Assembly (NCBI GenBank): GCA_963585895.1
Contig: OY757934.1
Location: 29,888,105-29,952,104, forward strand
Reading direction: 5' to 3'
DNA length: 64,000 bases
Origin: Sepioteuthis lessoniana
Taxonomy: Eukaryota; Mollusca; Cephalopoda; Myopsida; Loliginidae
Position 1 is the stretch's first letter. Every line of letters begins with the position of its first letter. The notes below the pieces were generated by a model, which was not told where the DNA came from, ran no database searches, and worked only from the letters and a program-made list of their open reading frames with translations. Below are positions 44,987 to 55,534 of the stretch, piece by piece. The position numbers were made by a program, and so were the translations under genes.

Positions 44987-45727
44987 TTATATAGTTTCAA
45001 GTGATAATCATTTGTAAAGAATTATAGCTTCAAGTAACTATTCTTAATACAAATAATCTATGTAGCAGCAAGTATTCCTATCTAATATGAATAATTTTCC
45101 AACAGAACTATTTGACTCATTGATGGAACCCTAACAAGTGCTACCTTTCCTGGTCATTGCAATGAATGAGAGTACTCCACTCTCCTTAAATGTGCAGAAC
45201 TGAAGACTCATCTTCAGATGCTGTTTAGTGTTAGGTTCAACCCCCACCCCCTTTTTTTTTGGCAGGGATCTTACCCCTCTGCAAGGGATACATTTCTACT
45301 TTCTATGATGATAATCATTATATTAAGAACACTTTTTGATTTTCAGTACCAATCCCTATTGTTAGCATATCTATGTTTCAGGGAAGGTTCTAACCATTTC
45401 CTTGAATTATTATTCTCATTGTATGCTTACATACATTGTCATATTGCATAATGGATAAAAGCAGAGGTTTAAGTTAATTTAGTTATCTGATATTCAGGAG
45501 TTCAGTCTCTTGGTTGGGTCATGTATAAATGTCATATTCTCAAGTTTAGTGGAAAAGACTGTCAAGCAATGTCACAATAATGGATTATAAAGAATTAACA
45601 GATATCTTTTTTGTACTAACAAATGAATAAGAGCAATCTATTTCTGTTGATTAAATAAAGATTTGATTAGTAATTTCTAGTTTTTGACAATGACTAATAC
45701 ATGAAAAGTTGGTAAAAATGTTATAGT

Positions 45728-45813
45728 TTAATGTTTATTCCCACAGAAAATGCACATAATGACCTGAGTTTAAATCCTGAAAGAGGCTGCTTGCATTTCA
45801 CATAGCACTTATA
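45728..45813 (+). mobile_element. SINE-B copy 6, head part
   Basis: 'GTTTAATGTTTATTCCCACAG', then 'GACCTGAGTTTAAATCCTG' (B-box remnant) and 'TTGCATTTCACATAGCACTTA'. It stops at the TA where the mariner-type element enters. Confidence 0.8.
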
Positions 45814-46677
45814 CAGGGTGGAACGATAAAATTGTCGCCCTAGAAAAGACATGATTCCATTTCCATTTAATGAAAACCGGTTTTCTTTTTTTGTTGCAGA
45901 CCATCTACTAGTTGGCCAGTTGTGTACAAATCCCAAGAGCGATAAGAGCCTTCTATCATGTCTGAAAGTGACACAATATTCAACGAGCGAGATCAGAGAT
46001 GCACCGCTGTACAACTCATGCTCGATACCGATCCAAGTTATGACAACAGGACCATTGCCAGCACCCTCAAAATGCAAATCCGGATGGTTCAACGTGCCCA
46101 GGGTGATGAAAACAAAGTTTCCGGCTCCGTTTATGGTCTTTGGTTTCAAATGAGTGCCACATCATGCCACCTCACAGTCAACACCAAAGTGTACCTGGAT
46201 GTGCTGAAGAGTGTAGTGATCCACTGGTCCAGTCAGGTGGCAGACCCTGGGTGTGGCAGCAGGACTCGGCGCCGGCCCACAAGTCCAAAGAGACCCAGGC
46301 TTGGCTTTAGAAGGAGTGCTATGACTTTATACCCTTCTCTCACTTGGCCCCTCCTCCAACGACCTGAACCTGCTGGACTACTTTGTTTAGTCATATGTCG
46401 AGAACATCACCAACATGACCTCCCACAGCACTAAAGCCAGCCTGATCGCTGCCATCCGCCAGGTATTCGCTGAGCTCCCGCCCGTGCTTGCGGAAAAGGC
46501 ATGCTCTCAGTTCCAGATCCGTATCTAGGTGGTGATTGAGGCTGAAGGTGGCTACATTGAATAGATGTCAGCTCTACTACATAATCAAGTTACCTGAATT
46601 GATTTTTTCAATAAAAGTTTTAAAATAAAGCTGTAGTGTTGTTTTCTTTAGGACGACAATTTTATTGTTCCACCCTG
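45814..46677 (+). mobile_element. Tc1/mariner-type transposon, internally deleted, inside SINE-B
   Basis: 864 bp with TA on both sides (45812-45813, 46678-46679) and inverted ends CAGGGTGGAACGATAAAATTGTCG / CGACAATTTTATTGTTCCACCCTG (about 24 bp, one or two mismatches). From 45958 the frame starts MSESDTIFNERDQRCTAVQL with a helix-turn-helix-like N-terminus to MVQRAQ, then a gap in the expected protein, then 'VYGLWFQMSA' and, in another frame, WQQDSAPAHKSKETQAWL with a catalytic Asp, and finally ENITNMTSHSTKASLIAAIR and 'EAEGGYIE' before a stop at ~46562. Missing middle part, frame changes and stops show it is non-functional. Markedly GC-richer than the SINE around it. Confidence 0.9.
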
Positions 46678-46679
46678 TA

Positions 46680-46838
46680 GTATCCTTGGGAAAGGTATGC
46701 ATCCAACTATTCTCCTTCTAGACATAGATAAACAGTAGGTCAGACTATGCTCATTAAGATGTGTAAGAGAATGAAAACTCAATTCAAACCTGTTGAATTC
46801 TGCTTAAAAATTTACCATGTATCACATTCTAGTTGAGT
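46680..46838 (+). mobile_element. SINE-B copy 6, body part
   Basis: Resumes exactly where the head part stopped: 'ATCCTTGGGAAAGGTATGC', 'ATAGATAAACAGTAGG', 'AACTCAATTCAAACCTGTTG', 'AAATTTACCATGTATCAC'. Confidence 0.8.
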
Positions 46839-46839
46839 A

Positions 46840-48110
46840 AAATGTATATAACAACCAAAATGAAGGTATTTATTCAAATACAAGTGTATTATAAGTTTAT
46901 AAGAATTTATTTAATTAAATATCTTTCAATAAATCTGAGTGATATCAAATCTGTTAATTATCAAATACTTTTCTTCAACTGCTTCTCTCTAAACAAAAAA
47001 AAAAAACTGTTGTGATGTTTTCTTCACATAAGATCTTTCTTTTCATATATACTTTGAAGTCAAGATTACTTTATCAAATTCAAAGAGAAATAGTATGGAA
47101 ACCCAGGGGAGTAAGAATACAGAAAGAAAGATAGCTTAATAAAAACCTCTTTCTACTTGAAAGAGTAGAAGTATTAATAGATGAAACAAATGGATAAGGG
47201 TTTGTTTTTTTAACTTTTTGTCCAGGAAGAAATGTACAGTTGAATTCATAAAGATGTTTAGTATTTTGAGGTAACTATTTCATTTCATAAAGACAACTCA
47301 AAGTTTACTTTTAACTGTCTACTATTTTGAAACAGAAATAAAATACTTAATCTTTGCAATTTTTGGTTGGGGTCAGAGTAACTTTCAATAAGTTTAGCCA
47401 TCAACATTATGAACAAAAGAGACAAAGAGGCCTCCATCTTTTTTTCAAAAGAACTTGAGTCAAAAGTTTTGCCGTATTTTGGTAATGTGAAGCACAAATC
47501 AGTAACTTTGAATGCTTTTGCCAGGGTTATGATGGTGAAAAACCACACTTGACTGTGAAATGCTGTACTTGCCTGATACTCTCCAAGTGCGACCAGCTAG
47601 ATTTGCTTCGATGACTTAGAGCACAGCTTCACAAGCCACAATATTGTCAAACTTAAAATTGAGGTTCTTATGACCCAAGCAAAATTTTTTCAACCATCAG
47701 GTTATTGTACGGTGATCAAATGTTTTTGGTTACTTCTATGGTATTATAGCAGTGTTTGAATTTGTAAAGCATAAGTTCCCAAGTTAGACCATGTTGCGCA
47801 GTTATCTTTACAACTTTCAAATCACAGATGGAGTGAAGCAATGTACAATGTGTCAGTGCACCAACTACCCCAAAACTACCAACCACAGCAGATACCTTCC
47901 ATGACTTGAGCTGCTTTGGTCACATAATAAACATGCTACAAACTAGCACATACCAAAATATTCCAAAACTTTAGATCCACTCTAGAGATTTATAAAATGG
48001 ATGTAGTAAATTTTTTTCAATATATTTTATAATGAACGATCAGGAATTTTTTCAATAATAGATTATTAGATATGCTTTTATTAATAATATTATTTTTCCG
48101 AAAGAATTTT
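46840..48110. other. AT-rich DNA, no gene; small inverted repeat family
   Basis: No gene assigned. A ~60-bp block at about 47920-47980 recurs in reverse orientation near 51325-51400 (AGTTTTG.AATATTTTGGTA; GTGCTAGTTTGT; GACCAAAGCAG), so it is a low-copy dispersed repeat of unknown type. Confidence 0.45.
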
Positions 48111-48116
48111 ATAATA

Positions 48117-48253
48117 CAGTGTAACCCGGATATAAGAGAGATTTTCTCTGGTCCTAAATTAGAGCCTGTGTTACCTAAACAAAATAGATCAAAACCGGAT
48201 ATAAGAGACTTCTTTTCCGGTCCCGACAACTTTCTTATATCTGGGTTACACAG
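48117..48253. mobile_element. pogo/Tc1-type MITE
   Basis: About 137 bp with TA flanks. Left end CAGTGTAACCCGGATATAAG and right end CTTATATCTGGGTTACACAG are near-perfect reverse complements, and an internal repeat (AACCGGATATAAGAGA) lies near 48195. The 'ACCCGGATATAAG' end resembles pogo-family MITEs. Non-coding. Confidence 0.75.
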
Positions 48254-48259
48254 TATAAT

Positions 48260-49090
48260 CTTTAATAAATAATAATTTACTTATATTTCATTGCAGAAAC
48301 AGATCAGAATGTTGGATAAATTAAAACAATAATAATAGATGAACAGTCATTTAAAAAAAAAAAAAAAACCTGTTATATACCCTAGCGGTGAACAGTAATG
48401 GGTATATCCCATTCCCCATAAATATGTTGGACACTATTGTGAGGGTGGGTATTTTTTGCCAACAAAGTCGACACCACTAACAGTGGGTACCTTCTTCACA
48501 CTGTTAGTGAGTAATGTATTTTGTTAATGTTATAAAGATTTTCATTTCATTTATAAGCTCCATTTTGGTTATTTCTTATTCAGTAACCTTTAGTTAAGTT
48601 ACTACAAAAACTTTGCAATCTAACTTATGTATACTTTGACCATCAAAATAACAACATATATGAAATTGATATTTTGTCAAGTCCTTACTCATAAGTCCTT
48701 GTGTAATAGGTTTTAAGATACAAATGTTTAAAGATATTTTCCAACTATAGGAGGGTTCCTATGTAATATAATAATGAAAATATATGAAAACAATCAGTAA
48801 GAATTGAACTTGCAATAGCAGTAATGGTCAACTAATTTAATTTGGTAAGCCCTGCTCCATAATGAATTGACTGTTATTTGTCTTGTAAATGGTGCTTTTG
48901 AGGTAACTTAATAATAATTTGTTACATTTTCTCTTTGAAGCTGAGCACAGACAAAAAAAAATATACAACTACACTTGTGTTTTATTATGGCTGATGAGAA
49001 AGCAGATGATATTTGTTAAAAGTATATGAGAGGTTGGTTATTTTCTGTTTTCCAAGAAATTGTTCTTAAGGTTTTAATCTTTTAAAAAAT
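48260..49090. other. AT-rich DNA, nothing recognised
   Basis: A poly(A) run at 48350-48368; otherwise no feature. Confidence 0.4.
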
Positions 49091-49094
49091 CTTT

Positions 49095-49996
49095 CAATTT
49101 TATTAAGATCTTTTGATTTTAATTAAAACTGTACTATTTTAATAAGATCTTTTGATTTTAATTAAAACTGTACAATTTTAATAAGATCTTTTGATTTTAA
49201 TTAAAACTGTTCAATTTTAATAAGATCTTTTGATTTTAATTAAAACTGTACTATTTTAATAAGATCTTTTGATTTTAATTAAAACTGTACAATTTTAATA
49301 ATATCTTTTGATTTTAATTAAAACTGTACTATTTTAATAAGATCTTTTGATTTTAATTAAAACTGTACTATTTTAATAAGATCTTTTGATTTTAATTAAA
49401 ACTGTACTATTTTAATAAGATCTTTTGATTTTAATCAAAACTGTACAATTTTAATAAGATCTTTTGATTTTAATTAAAACTGTACTATTTTAATAAGATC
49501 TTTTGATTTTAATTAAAACTGTACTATTTTAATAAGATCTTTTGATTTTAATTAAAACTGTACAATTTTAATAAGATCTTTTGATTTTAATTAAAACTGT
49601 ACTATTTTAATAATATCTTTTGATTTTAATTAAAACTGTACTATTTTAATAAGATCTTTTGATTTTAATTAAAACTGTACTATTTTAATAAGATCTTTTG
49701 ATTTTAATTAAAACTGTACTATTTTAATAAGATCTTTTGATTTTAATTAAAACTGTACTATTTTAATAAGATCTTTTGATTTTAATTAAAACTGTACTAT
49801 TTTAATAAGATCATTTGATTTTAATCAAAACTGTACAATTTTAATAAGATCTTTTGATTTTAATCAAAACTGTACAATTTTAATAAGATCTTTTGATTTT
49901 AATTAAAACTGTACTATTTTAATAAGATCTTTTGATTTTAATTAAAACTGTACAATTTTAATAAAATCTTTTGATTTTAATCAAAACTGTACTATT
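49095..49996. repeat. 39-bp satellite-like array, ~23 copies
   Basis: Exact 39-bp period (GATC at 49107, 49146 and onward). Unit: AAGATCTTTTGATTTTAATT, then AAAACTGTAC, then (T/A)ATTTTAAT. Contains the palindromes AAGATCTT and TTTAATTAAA in every unit. Variant positions (CTATT/CAATT; AATTAA/AATCAA) recur in runs, showing block duplication. No microsatellite-like slippage. Confidence 0.97.
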
Positions 49997-50094
49997 TAAA
50001 AAAACAAACTGTGAAACTAAGAAAAAAATGTTTATAATAAGAATGAAGGAATGAAAAAGGTTGCATTTTTAAAAAATATTTTTACTTCTTATTT

Positions 50095-50330
50095 TACATC
50101 ATTCTTATGCTTTCTTTTATCCCCTCACATTTCTTCATCCCCACAATTTTCTTCATCCCCACACATCTCTTCATATTTTTTCATCCCCACAAATTTTTTT
50201 GATCCCAGCACATTCCTTCATCCCCTCAAATCCCTTCATTCCCACAATTCTTCATCCCCACACCTTTTTTTCATCCCCACATATTTCTTTCTCCCCAACC
50301 TCTTCATAATCCAGCCCCTTAATTTCTAAC
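50095..50330. repeat. C/T-rich irregular repeat of TTCATCCCCACA
   Basis: 'TTCATCCCCACA' and near forms recur about 12-14 times with irregular spacing. The 92-codon plus-strand frame (PHISSSPQF...) is the array in translation. Confidence 0.8.
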
Positions 50331-50334
50331 CAAA

Positions 50335-51425
50335 TTAACAAGGTCTTGTTAGCTTGATAACACACTGCTTCACTGGACATTCATATTATATTAATTATTG
50401 AGAAGTACACGATGACACTGAGCAAATTACCAATCTAGTTAATAAGGACATTTTCTATTCAACAAGCCGCACAATACTCATCTTGTGTTCGTAAACCACA
50501 AGGGAAAATTGGACAGAGTTAAGTATTGCCATGACATTGTGAAAAGAAATATACAAACCTAATGACGGAGCTTTTGGCAATGTTCATTGGTAGACTTGAT
50601 TGTCTTACACTGGAATTGTTAGTTGGTTGTCTAATTCTACTGTAACATTCGAGATTTGAATCAATGGGGAAGGAATTGAGGAAATTATTCTGCAGAGGAA
50701 GACTGAAATTTCCTTTGTAAGGGAAACAGGGATGCGTTCTGTAATTGTTGATTTCCACCAAACATTCCTCCAATGCATTGGGAATTAGTTCTTAATCTTG
50801 TGAGTCTTTATACAAAATCTTGAAAGAAAAGTTTTCCTTTATCAACTGCCTTGACTACTTTGTTAAATGTAGTTTGATTGGCTCAACAGTTGAGACATCC
50901 AAACAATCTTTTTCAGTGGGACAGGTTACATTTAATCAAATGCATACTCTAACATAAACTTGTTGCAAAATCTCTAAATCTATCAATCTTCCATTTGTGA
51001 CTCTTCAAAGAAATAGAGTCAAGTATATGAAACAGGGGGGAAAAAAAGAAGTTTTATTGCATAAACTAGAATGAGTCAAAATTTTTCCTTTCATGAATTT
51101 TCACTGACTTGTGGCAGTGAGTAATCAAACACCTGGGTGACTTGCTAAATATGTGGATGCCATCTAAACCAATGGCACTTTGTCAGTGATAAAAATCACA
51201 GTTTAAAAATTGTCTTCCTGATACACACATAGCAGGGAGAAAATCTTTTGCTTTAAAAAAATCTTTAATGTTTTAGAATGAGTTTAAGATTAGTATGAAC
51301 AGAAAGAATTCTCTAATAATATTTGTGCAAGTCAAAAGTTTTGCAATATTTTGGTAGTAAGTGCTAGTTTGTGGCACATATATCACATGACCAAAGCAGT
51401 TCAACCTGCTTGTTGTTATTGGGAG
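50335..51425. other. AT-rich DNA, no gene recognised
   Basis: Only the reverse copy of the ~60-bp dispersed block near 51325-51400 is noted. Confidence 0.4.
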
Positions 51426-51429
51426 TGTT

Positions 51430-51645
51430 AGAGTTTGGTTTGGTTTGGTTGGCTTTTATGGCATATCAACCATTGTAGGTTATTTAATGTCAAATCTTCT
51501 TAATACATATATATTAGATATATAGATGATTTGTAAACACATTTTGTAGATAACATTCTTAACTTTTTTTGTTCACAGTTAAATGGTTTCAAGTATTGCT
51601 ATATAACAGTTACAATTTAACATCAGTCCTGGGGCTGTAGAATAC
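51430..51645 (-). repeat. R1 copy, tail plus head, core deleted
   Basis: Tail (TTTGGTTTGGTTTGGTTGGC, TTATGGCATATCAACC) and spacer are followed directly by the head text CTGGGGCTGTAGAATACACC in the opposite sense to expectation, so it is a rearranged or composite copy. Confidence 0.55.
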
Positions 51646-51865
51646 ACCAACTGCATTTCTGCAACATGTTTGGAACCAACACTGAGTAAATCTTTTACTT
51701 TGATCCAACCAAACACACTAAAGATATTCAAATTATGCGGACTTTACTTCAGAAATTGACTCGCATGATACCAAATATTTCAATTTGAGATATTCCTCCA
51801 AATAAAAGAACATTTCAAGCATTAGAGTATGGCAGTGTTATACTTCTTATGAAAAGGGTGCATAT

Positions 51866-51992
51866 GCCTCTGGTGGTGTAATGGTCAGCAAGCTAGACTA
51901 GTAAACCTACATCAGTGAGTTCGAGCCTCACTGGGTGCCCCAATGATATGGTCTTCTGCCACATCTAAGTAAAAAGCTTAGTAAATTACTAC
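51866..51992 (+). mobile_element. SINE-D copy with full tRNA-like head
   Basis: A-box-like TGGTGGTGTAATGGTCAGC and B-box GAGTTCGAGCCTC about 50 bp apart, then 'ACTGGGTGCCCCAATGATA', 'CACATCTAAGTAAAAAGC' and TTAGTAAATTAC. Short, ~127 bp. Confidence 0.8.
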
Positions 51993-52132
51993 TTATAAAA
52001 GAATCTAGTATCAATATCTGTCTTAAATGGAACAATAAAAGGCATGTGACATAAAACTTCTCAGAAAATAAAATATCCCTTCATTCACTAAATTTATATT
52101 TCATTTGCCTTTCATTCAATGCATTTTGATAG

Positions 52133-52290
52133 TTTGGTTTGTTTTTTTTTTGTTTAATGGTATATCAACCTTTGTGGGTTACTTAATGCCAAAGCCATCC
52201 TTGTAGAAGAATAGTAGTAGTACTATTTAACTCATAGCTAAGGTACATAAAGGTTTTCATACTTTTTTGAAATAATGAGACATTTACACT
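52133..52290 (-). mobile_element. SINE-C copy 5, tail part
   Basis: 'TTTAATGGTATATCAACC', 'GTGGGTTACTTAATGCCAAA', 'TAGAAGAATAGTAGTAGTAC', 'TATTTAACTCATAGCTAAGG'. The head is lost. Confidence 0.75.
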
Positions 52291-52527
52291 TACATGATTC
52301 AGAGCATCTGTGGTACATGGCATGCAAGGCCACCATTTGTAAGAGATCCAGGATGCAAGTTCAGTCTTAATAATTAGTTTGCATGCAGCATGAATAGCCA
52401 GGAGGTTGGGAGTGCAAATTCACACACCCAGATGGAGGATGACCGCCCACCTTAAAATGTGGTATACCTAGACAACTGGGAGAAAAGTCGTTCAGTGGTT
52501 ATTCTTCTTGAATTTAGTGCAGATTGA

Positions 52528-52828
52528 GGTGACCGTGGTGTAATGGTTATCATCATAGGAAATGGACACGGCGACATGAGTTCAAATCCTGGACGAGACT
52601 GATTGCATTTCACATAGCACTAATACCCTTGGGAAAGATATGAATCCAATTATTCTCCCTCCAGCAATGGGTAAATAGTAGGACAGACTGGGTTCTTCAG
52701 CCTTGGTGAGGCAACTAGTCTAGGAGAAGGAAAACTCTGAAATCAAACCTGTTAAACTCCGCTTAAAAATTGACCTTGTGTCATATCTTGCCCGAGCGAA
52801 GGGGTTGGTAAATATGAATTTAACGCAG
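52528..52828 (+). mobile_element. SINE-B copy 7, best preserved
   Basis: Head ACCGTGGTGTAATGGTTATC (A-box) and GAGTTCAAATCCTGGA (B-box), body 'TTGCATTTCACATAGCACTA', 'CTAGTCTAGGAGAAGGAAAA', tail 'TTGACCTTGTGTCATATC', 'GGGGTTGGTAAATATGA'. About 300 bp. Confidence 0.92.
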
Positions 52829-52829
52829 A

Positions 52830-53215
52830 TTGATGTTGGTAATAAAAGCGGATGGAGCAAAAGCCTGTAACAGCCAGAAGCGAATGTGACATGGTGAAGA
52901 TTTACAACTGCAAGAAACGTGACAGTACAAAGATCTACTATAGCAAGAAACATGATGGTGCAAAGATATACAATAGCAAAAGATAAGTGTAACAGAGCGA
53001 AAATCTACAACAGCAAAGAGGTAAGTGTGATGGAAAAAAACTCAACAGTATTAGTTCAAAAGTGAACATGATAGTGTAACTGGAGTTTGATCTTGCTTAT
53101 TACGATATCACAGTCCAGCACATTAGCCACTATGTAACAGGAACTCCCTTGGTGCATTCTGGGTATCTTTTTTCTCCACATGTACTAATTCTTGAATAAG
53201 AAACATTATGAATCC
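52830..53215. other. Short irregular repeats, no gene
   Basis: 'GCAAGAAACGTGACAGT.CAAAGATCTAC' like blocks repeat three to four times (52900-53040). A SINE-C-like B-box remnant 'GTAACTGGAGTTTGATCTTG' lies near 53078. Confidence 0.5.
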
Positions 53216-53219
53216 TCAT

Positions 53220-53745
53220 TATCACAGCCCAGTCTGGGTATCACTGGGCTGGGAAACATGTCGGCCAGCTTTCTTCACAGGTACACAGATCAGGTCAGGT
53301 ATGTCTTGGTTTTGGTGGCAGTCAGTTGAGGCCATCTGACATGGATTCTCGGAAGCCAGCATTCGTGTCATATGTGCTAAGACCGGCATCCTTGAGCCTC
53401 AGTGGGCTGTCCCCCCAGGTTTTGATCCTCCCTGGTAGGGAAGGTTTATCATCTGGCACCTGAGGTGCCCCTCTTTAGAAGAATACCGATGGGAATGTAA
53501 GGTGTGTCCAGGCTATGGTCCTGTACCTGGGCCCACCTTAAACAAGGCCTTGTACTACACCTGCCCATTTGGTGGGGTGCACAACAAATTCTTGAATTCT
53601 CATTATCACAAAGTTAATCCAGGATCAGTCCTAAAACAAAGTATTCATACTTCCACTTCACTGGTTGCCCTGTTAGCAAGGCTCAGAATATACAGACAGT
53701 ACCTCCTGCAGGTGGATAAGACTTCCACCACGTTATGATATGAAA
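53220..53745. other. GC-richer unassigned block
   Basis: Clearly more GC-rich than the flanks, with a 78-codon plus-strand frame (53502-53738: MCPGYGPVPGPTLNKALYYT...) lacking motifs I know. A short inverted repeat (CAGCCCAGTCTGGG/CTGGGCTG) is at 53227-53255. Could be part of an uncatalogued repeat or a decayed exon; I cannot tell. Confidence 0.3.
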
Positions 53746-53747
53746 CT

Positions 53748-53965
53748 ACATCTGGGGGTGAGTTGCCAGTTCTGGAGATCTGGGGAGTGTGTAGTACCCC
53801 TTCATTGCCATTGTAGGTTTACTTTGATCCTGAGTGGTAGTACCAGTTAGGATCCTATCTATGGGTCAAATAGATCTGTTTAAAAGTTATTTGCATTCAA
53901 TAAGAATACTTGATTTATAACTGAGTACAAAAACTCTTAAACAATACAATGCAAATATAAACATA
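53748..53965 (+). repeat. R1 partial copy, opposite orientation
   Basis: 'TCTGGAGATCTGGGGAGTG', 'TTCATTGCCATTGTAGGTTT', 'GAGTGGTAGTACCAGTTAGG', 'GGGTCAAATAGATCTG', 'AAAAGTTATTTGCATT'. Confidence 0.65.
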
Positions 53966-54503
53966 CAATGTATGCAATTCCCTAAGTTCTATTGGCATAA
54001 AATGACCTCAGACGGTTTGACCTACCATTAAAATCAATTAATCTTCCCTTGTAATATGCTACATTTTTTTTTATAAACCCAAACCTTTCATACCCTTTAT
54101 AGTTTTGCTTTGTTGTTGATTTTTTTCGAATCGTAAGGAACTTAATTCTCAAATTCTGATTCCTTGTCAGACACATGATGCAGTGGATAAGGCATATGGT
54201 TGAAAGGTGCTTCATAGTGAAATCATCAGGAGGTTGCAGGTTTAATCCCAACAAGAGATAAGACTAACAAGGAATACTTACTATAACTTAAAATTTGCAC
54301 CCAGTCTTGGTTAACAGAATTGGAATAGTCTACCCCTGTGTTTCAAATAAAGGTTTCAGTTTGAGATTCTGTGCGGACTCCTGTGTTTGATATGAAACAC
54401 CTGAAGAAGGCCGAAGGACATGTTGGCTGAAATGTTGTGATTATAATAATAAAGATGAGGTATAAAGTCTGAATATTCAAAGTAATAATAATAATCAAGC
54501 TTG

Positions 54504-54795
54504 CCTGTGGTGTAATAGTTATTGTCATAGGAAATGGACACGGCGACACGAGTTCAAATCCTGGACAAGACTGATTGCATTTCACATAGCACTAATACCC
54601 TTGGGAAAGGTATGAATCCAATTAGTCTTCCTCCAGCAATGGGTAAATAGTAGGGCAGACTAGGTTCTTCAGCCTTGGCAAGGCAACTAGTCTAGGAGAA
54701 GGAAAACTCTGAATTCAAACCTGTTAAACTCCGCTTAAAAATTGACCTTGTGTCATATCCTGTCCGAGTGGAGGGGTTGGGTAAATATGATAATA
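54504..54795 (+). mobile_element. SINE-B copy 8
   Basis: Complete and close to copy 7 (ACACGAGTTCAAATCCTGGA; GACAAGACTGATTGCATTTC; GTTAAACTCCGCTTAAAAAT; GGAGGGGTTGGGTAAATATGA). Flanked by 'AATAATAATCAAGCTTG' (54485) and 'GATAATAATCAAGCTTC' (54788), a target duplication of about 14 bp. Confidence 0.93.
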
Positions 54796-54799
54796 ATCA

Positions 54800-55530
54800 A
54801 GCTTCATCTCAGAAATTTAGACAAATAATTCTGTAACAGTAACAATATTATTTCTATAAAAATGGGACATTATTAAACTCAAAAGGACAATCTGTTGGTA
54901 GTTCATCTCTGAAGTTGAAGTCACTTTTTCTAATCCTTTCAAAACATCTTTGAGAATTTCTTTCATTTAAAGAATCAGTATTATAAATGCCATGAATATC
55001 TCAGGTTGCTTCTGCAGCCAAAATTGCCTTTTCTAAACTCATTGAACATCATGTGTCTTGTAGACACATCCATTTTTACAAGGGTCGGGTTAGCAACTAA
55101 GATGATTCATACTGTGATGACTTATCCATTTACAACAGTATGAATATGTACTGACATGTATTGTTATGATTTAGACATTTTGTAGAATAGGGCAAATACC
55201 ATTATTATATTATCGATATGAATAGACACAGGGAGATCGATATCCACCTACAAAAATAGATAAACAGACTGGCAAATAATTGTGAACAGCTGCAGATAGA
55301 TATAAATGAGCTTATATATAGATATATATATATGAAGGCTTTGTAAATGCTTGGAATTTTAGATAGAAAATATATTATTTGATGCAAAATTTCTATCTTT
55401 TGAAAAAGATTTATGAATAAAATGCATCCCATTTATACAGTAATTATTTGGTATTTCAGGAAGTTGGGATGAAGATTTCCTTCTAACATTCTGCTTCTCT
55501 TAAAATGTACTTAATTTTTTTTACTGCATT
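54800..55530. other. AT-rich DNA, nothing recognised
   Basis: No coding motif or repeat family identified. Confidence 0.4.
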
Positions 55531-55534
55531 TAAA

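Larger units (their letters stand above)
44165..45300 (-). repeat. R1 copy split by two SINE-A insertions
   Basis: Tail remnant (TTTAATGGCATGTCAGTC) near 44170, spacer units to 44445, then SINE-A copies 7 and 8, and R1 again from 45001 (GTGATAATCATTTGTAAAG; CTATTTGACTCATTGATGG; GTACTCCACTCTCC; CTTACCCCTCTGCAAGG). Confidence 0.75.

Noticed and set aside
49095-49996. CRISPR-like array
   Set aside because: Uninterrupted tandem 39-bp units without unique spacers, in a eukaryotic context.
51866-51935. Possible true tRNA gene
   Set aside because: A- and B-box-like text is present, but the acceptor stem does not pair and SINE-D body follows; related copies at 26985-27245. The same applies to the heads of SINE-A, B and C.
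53502-53738. 78-codon frame MCPGYGPVPGP...
   Set aside because: No motif and no splice-site or coding-bias support; kept only as part of an unassigned GC-rich block.
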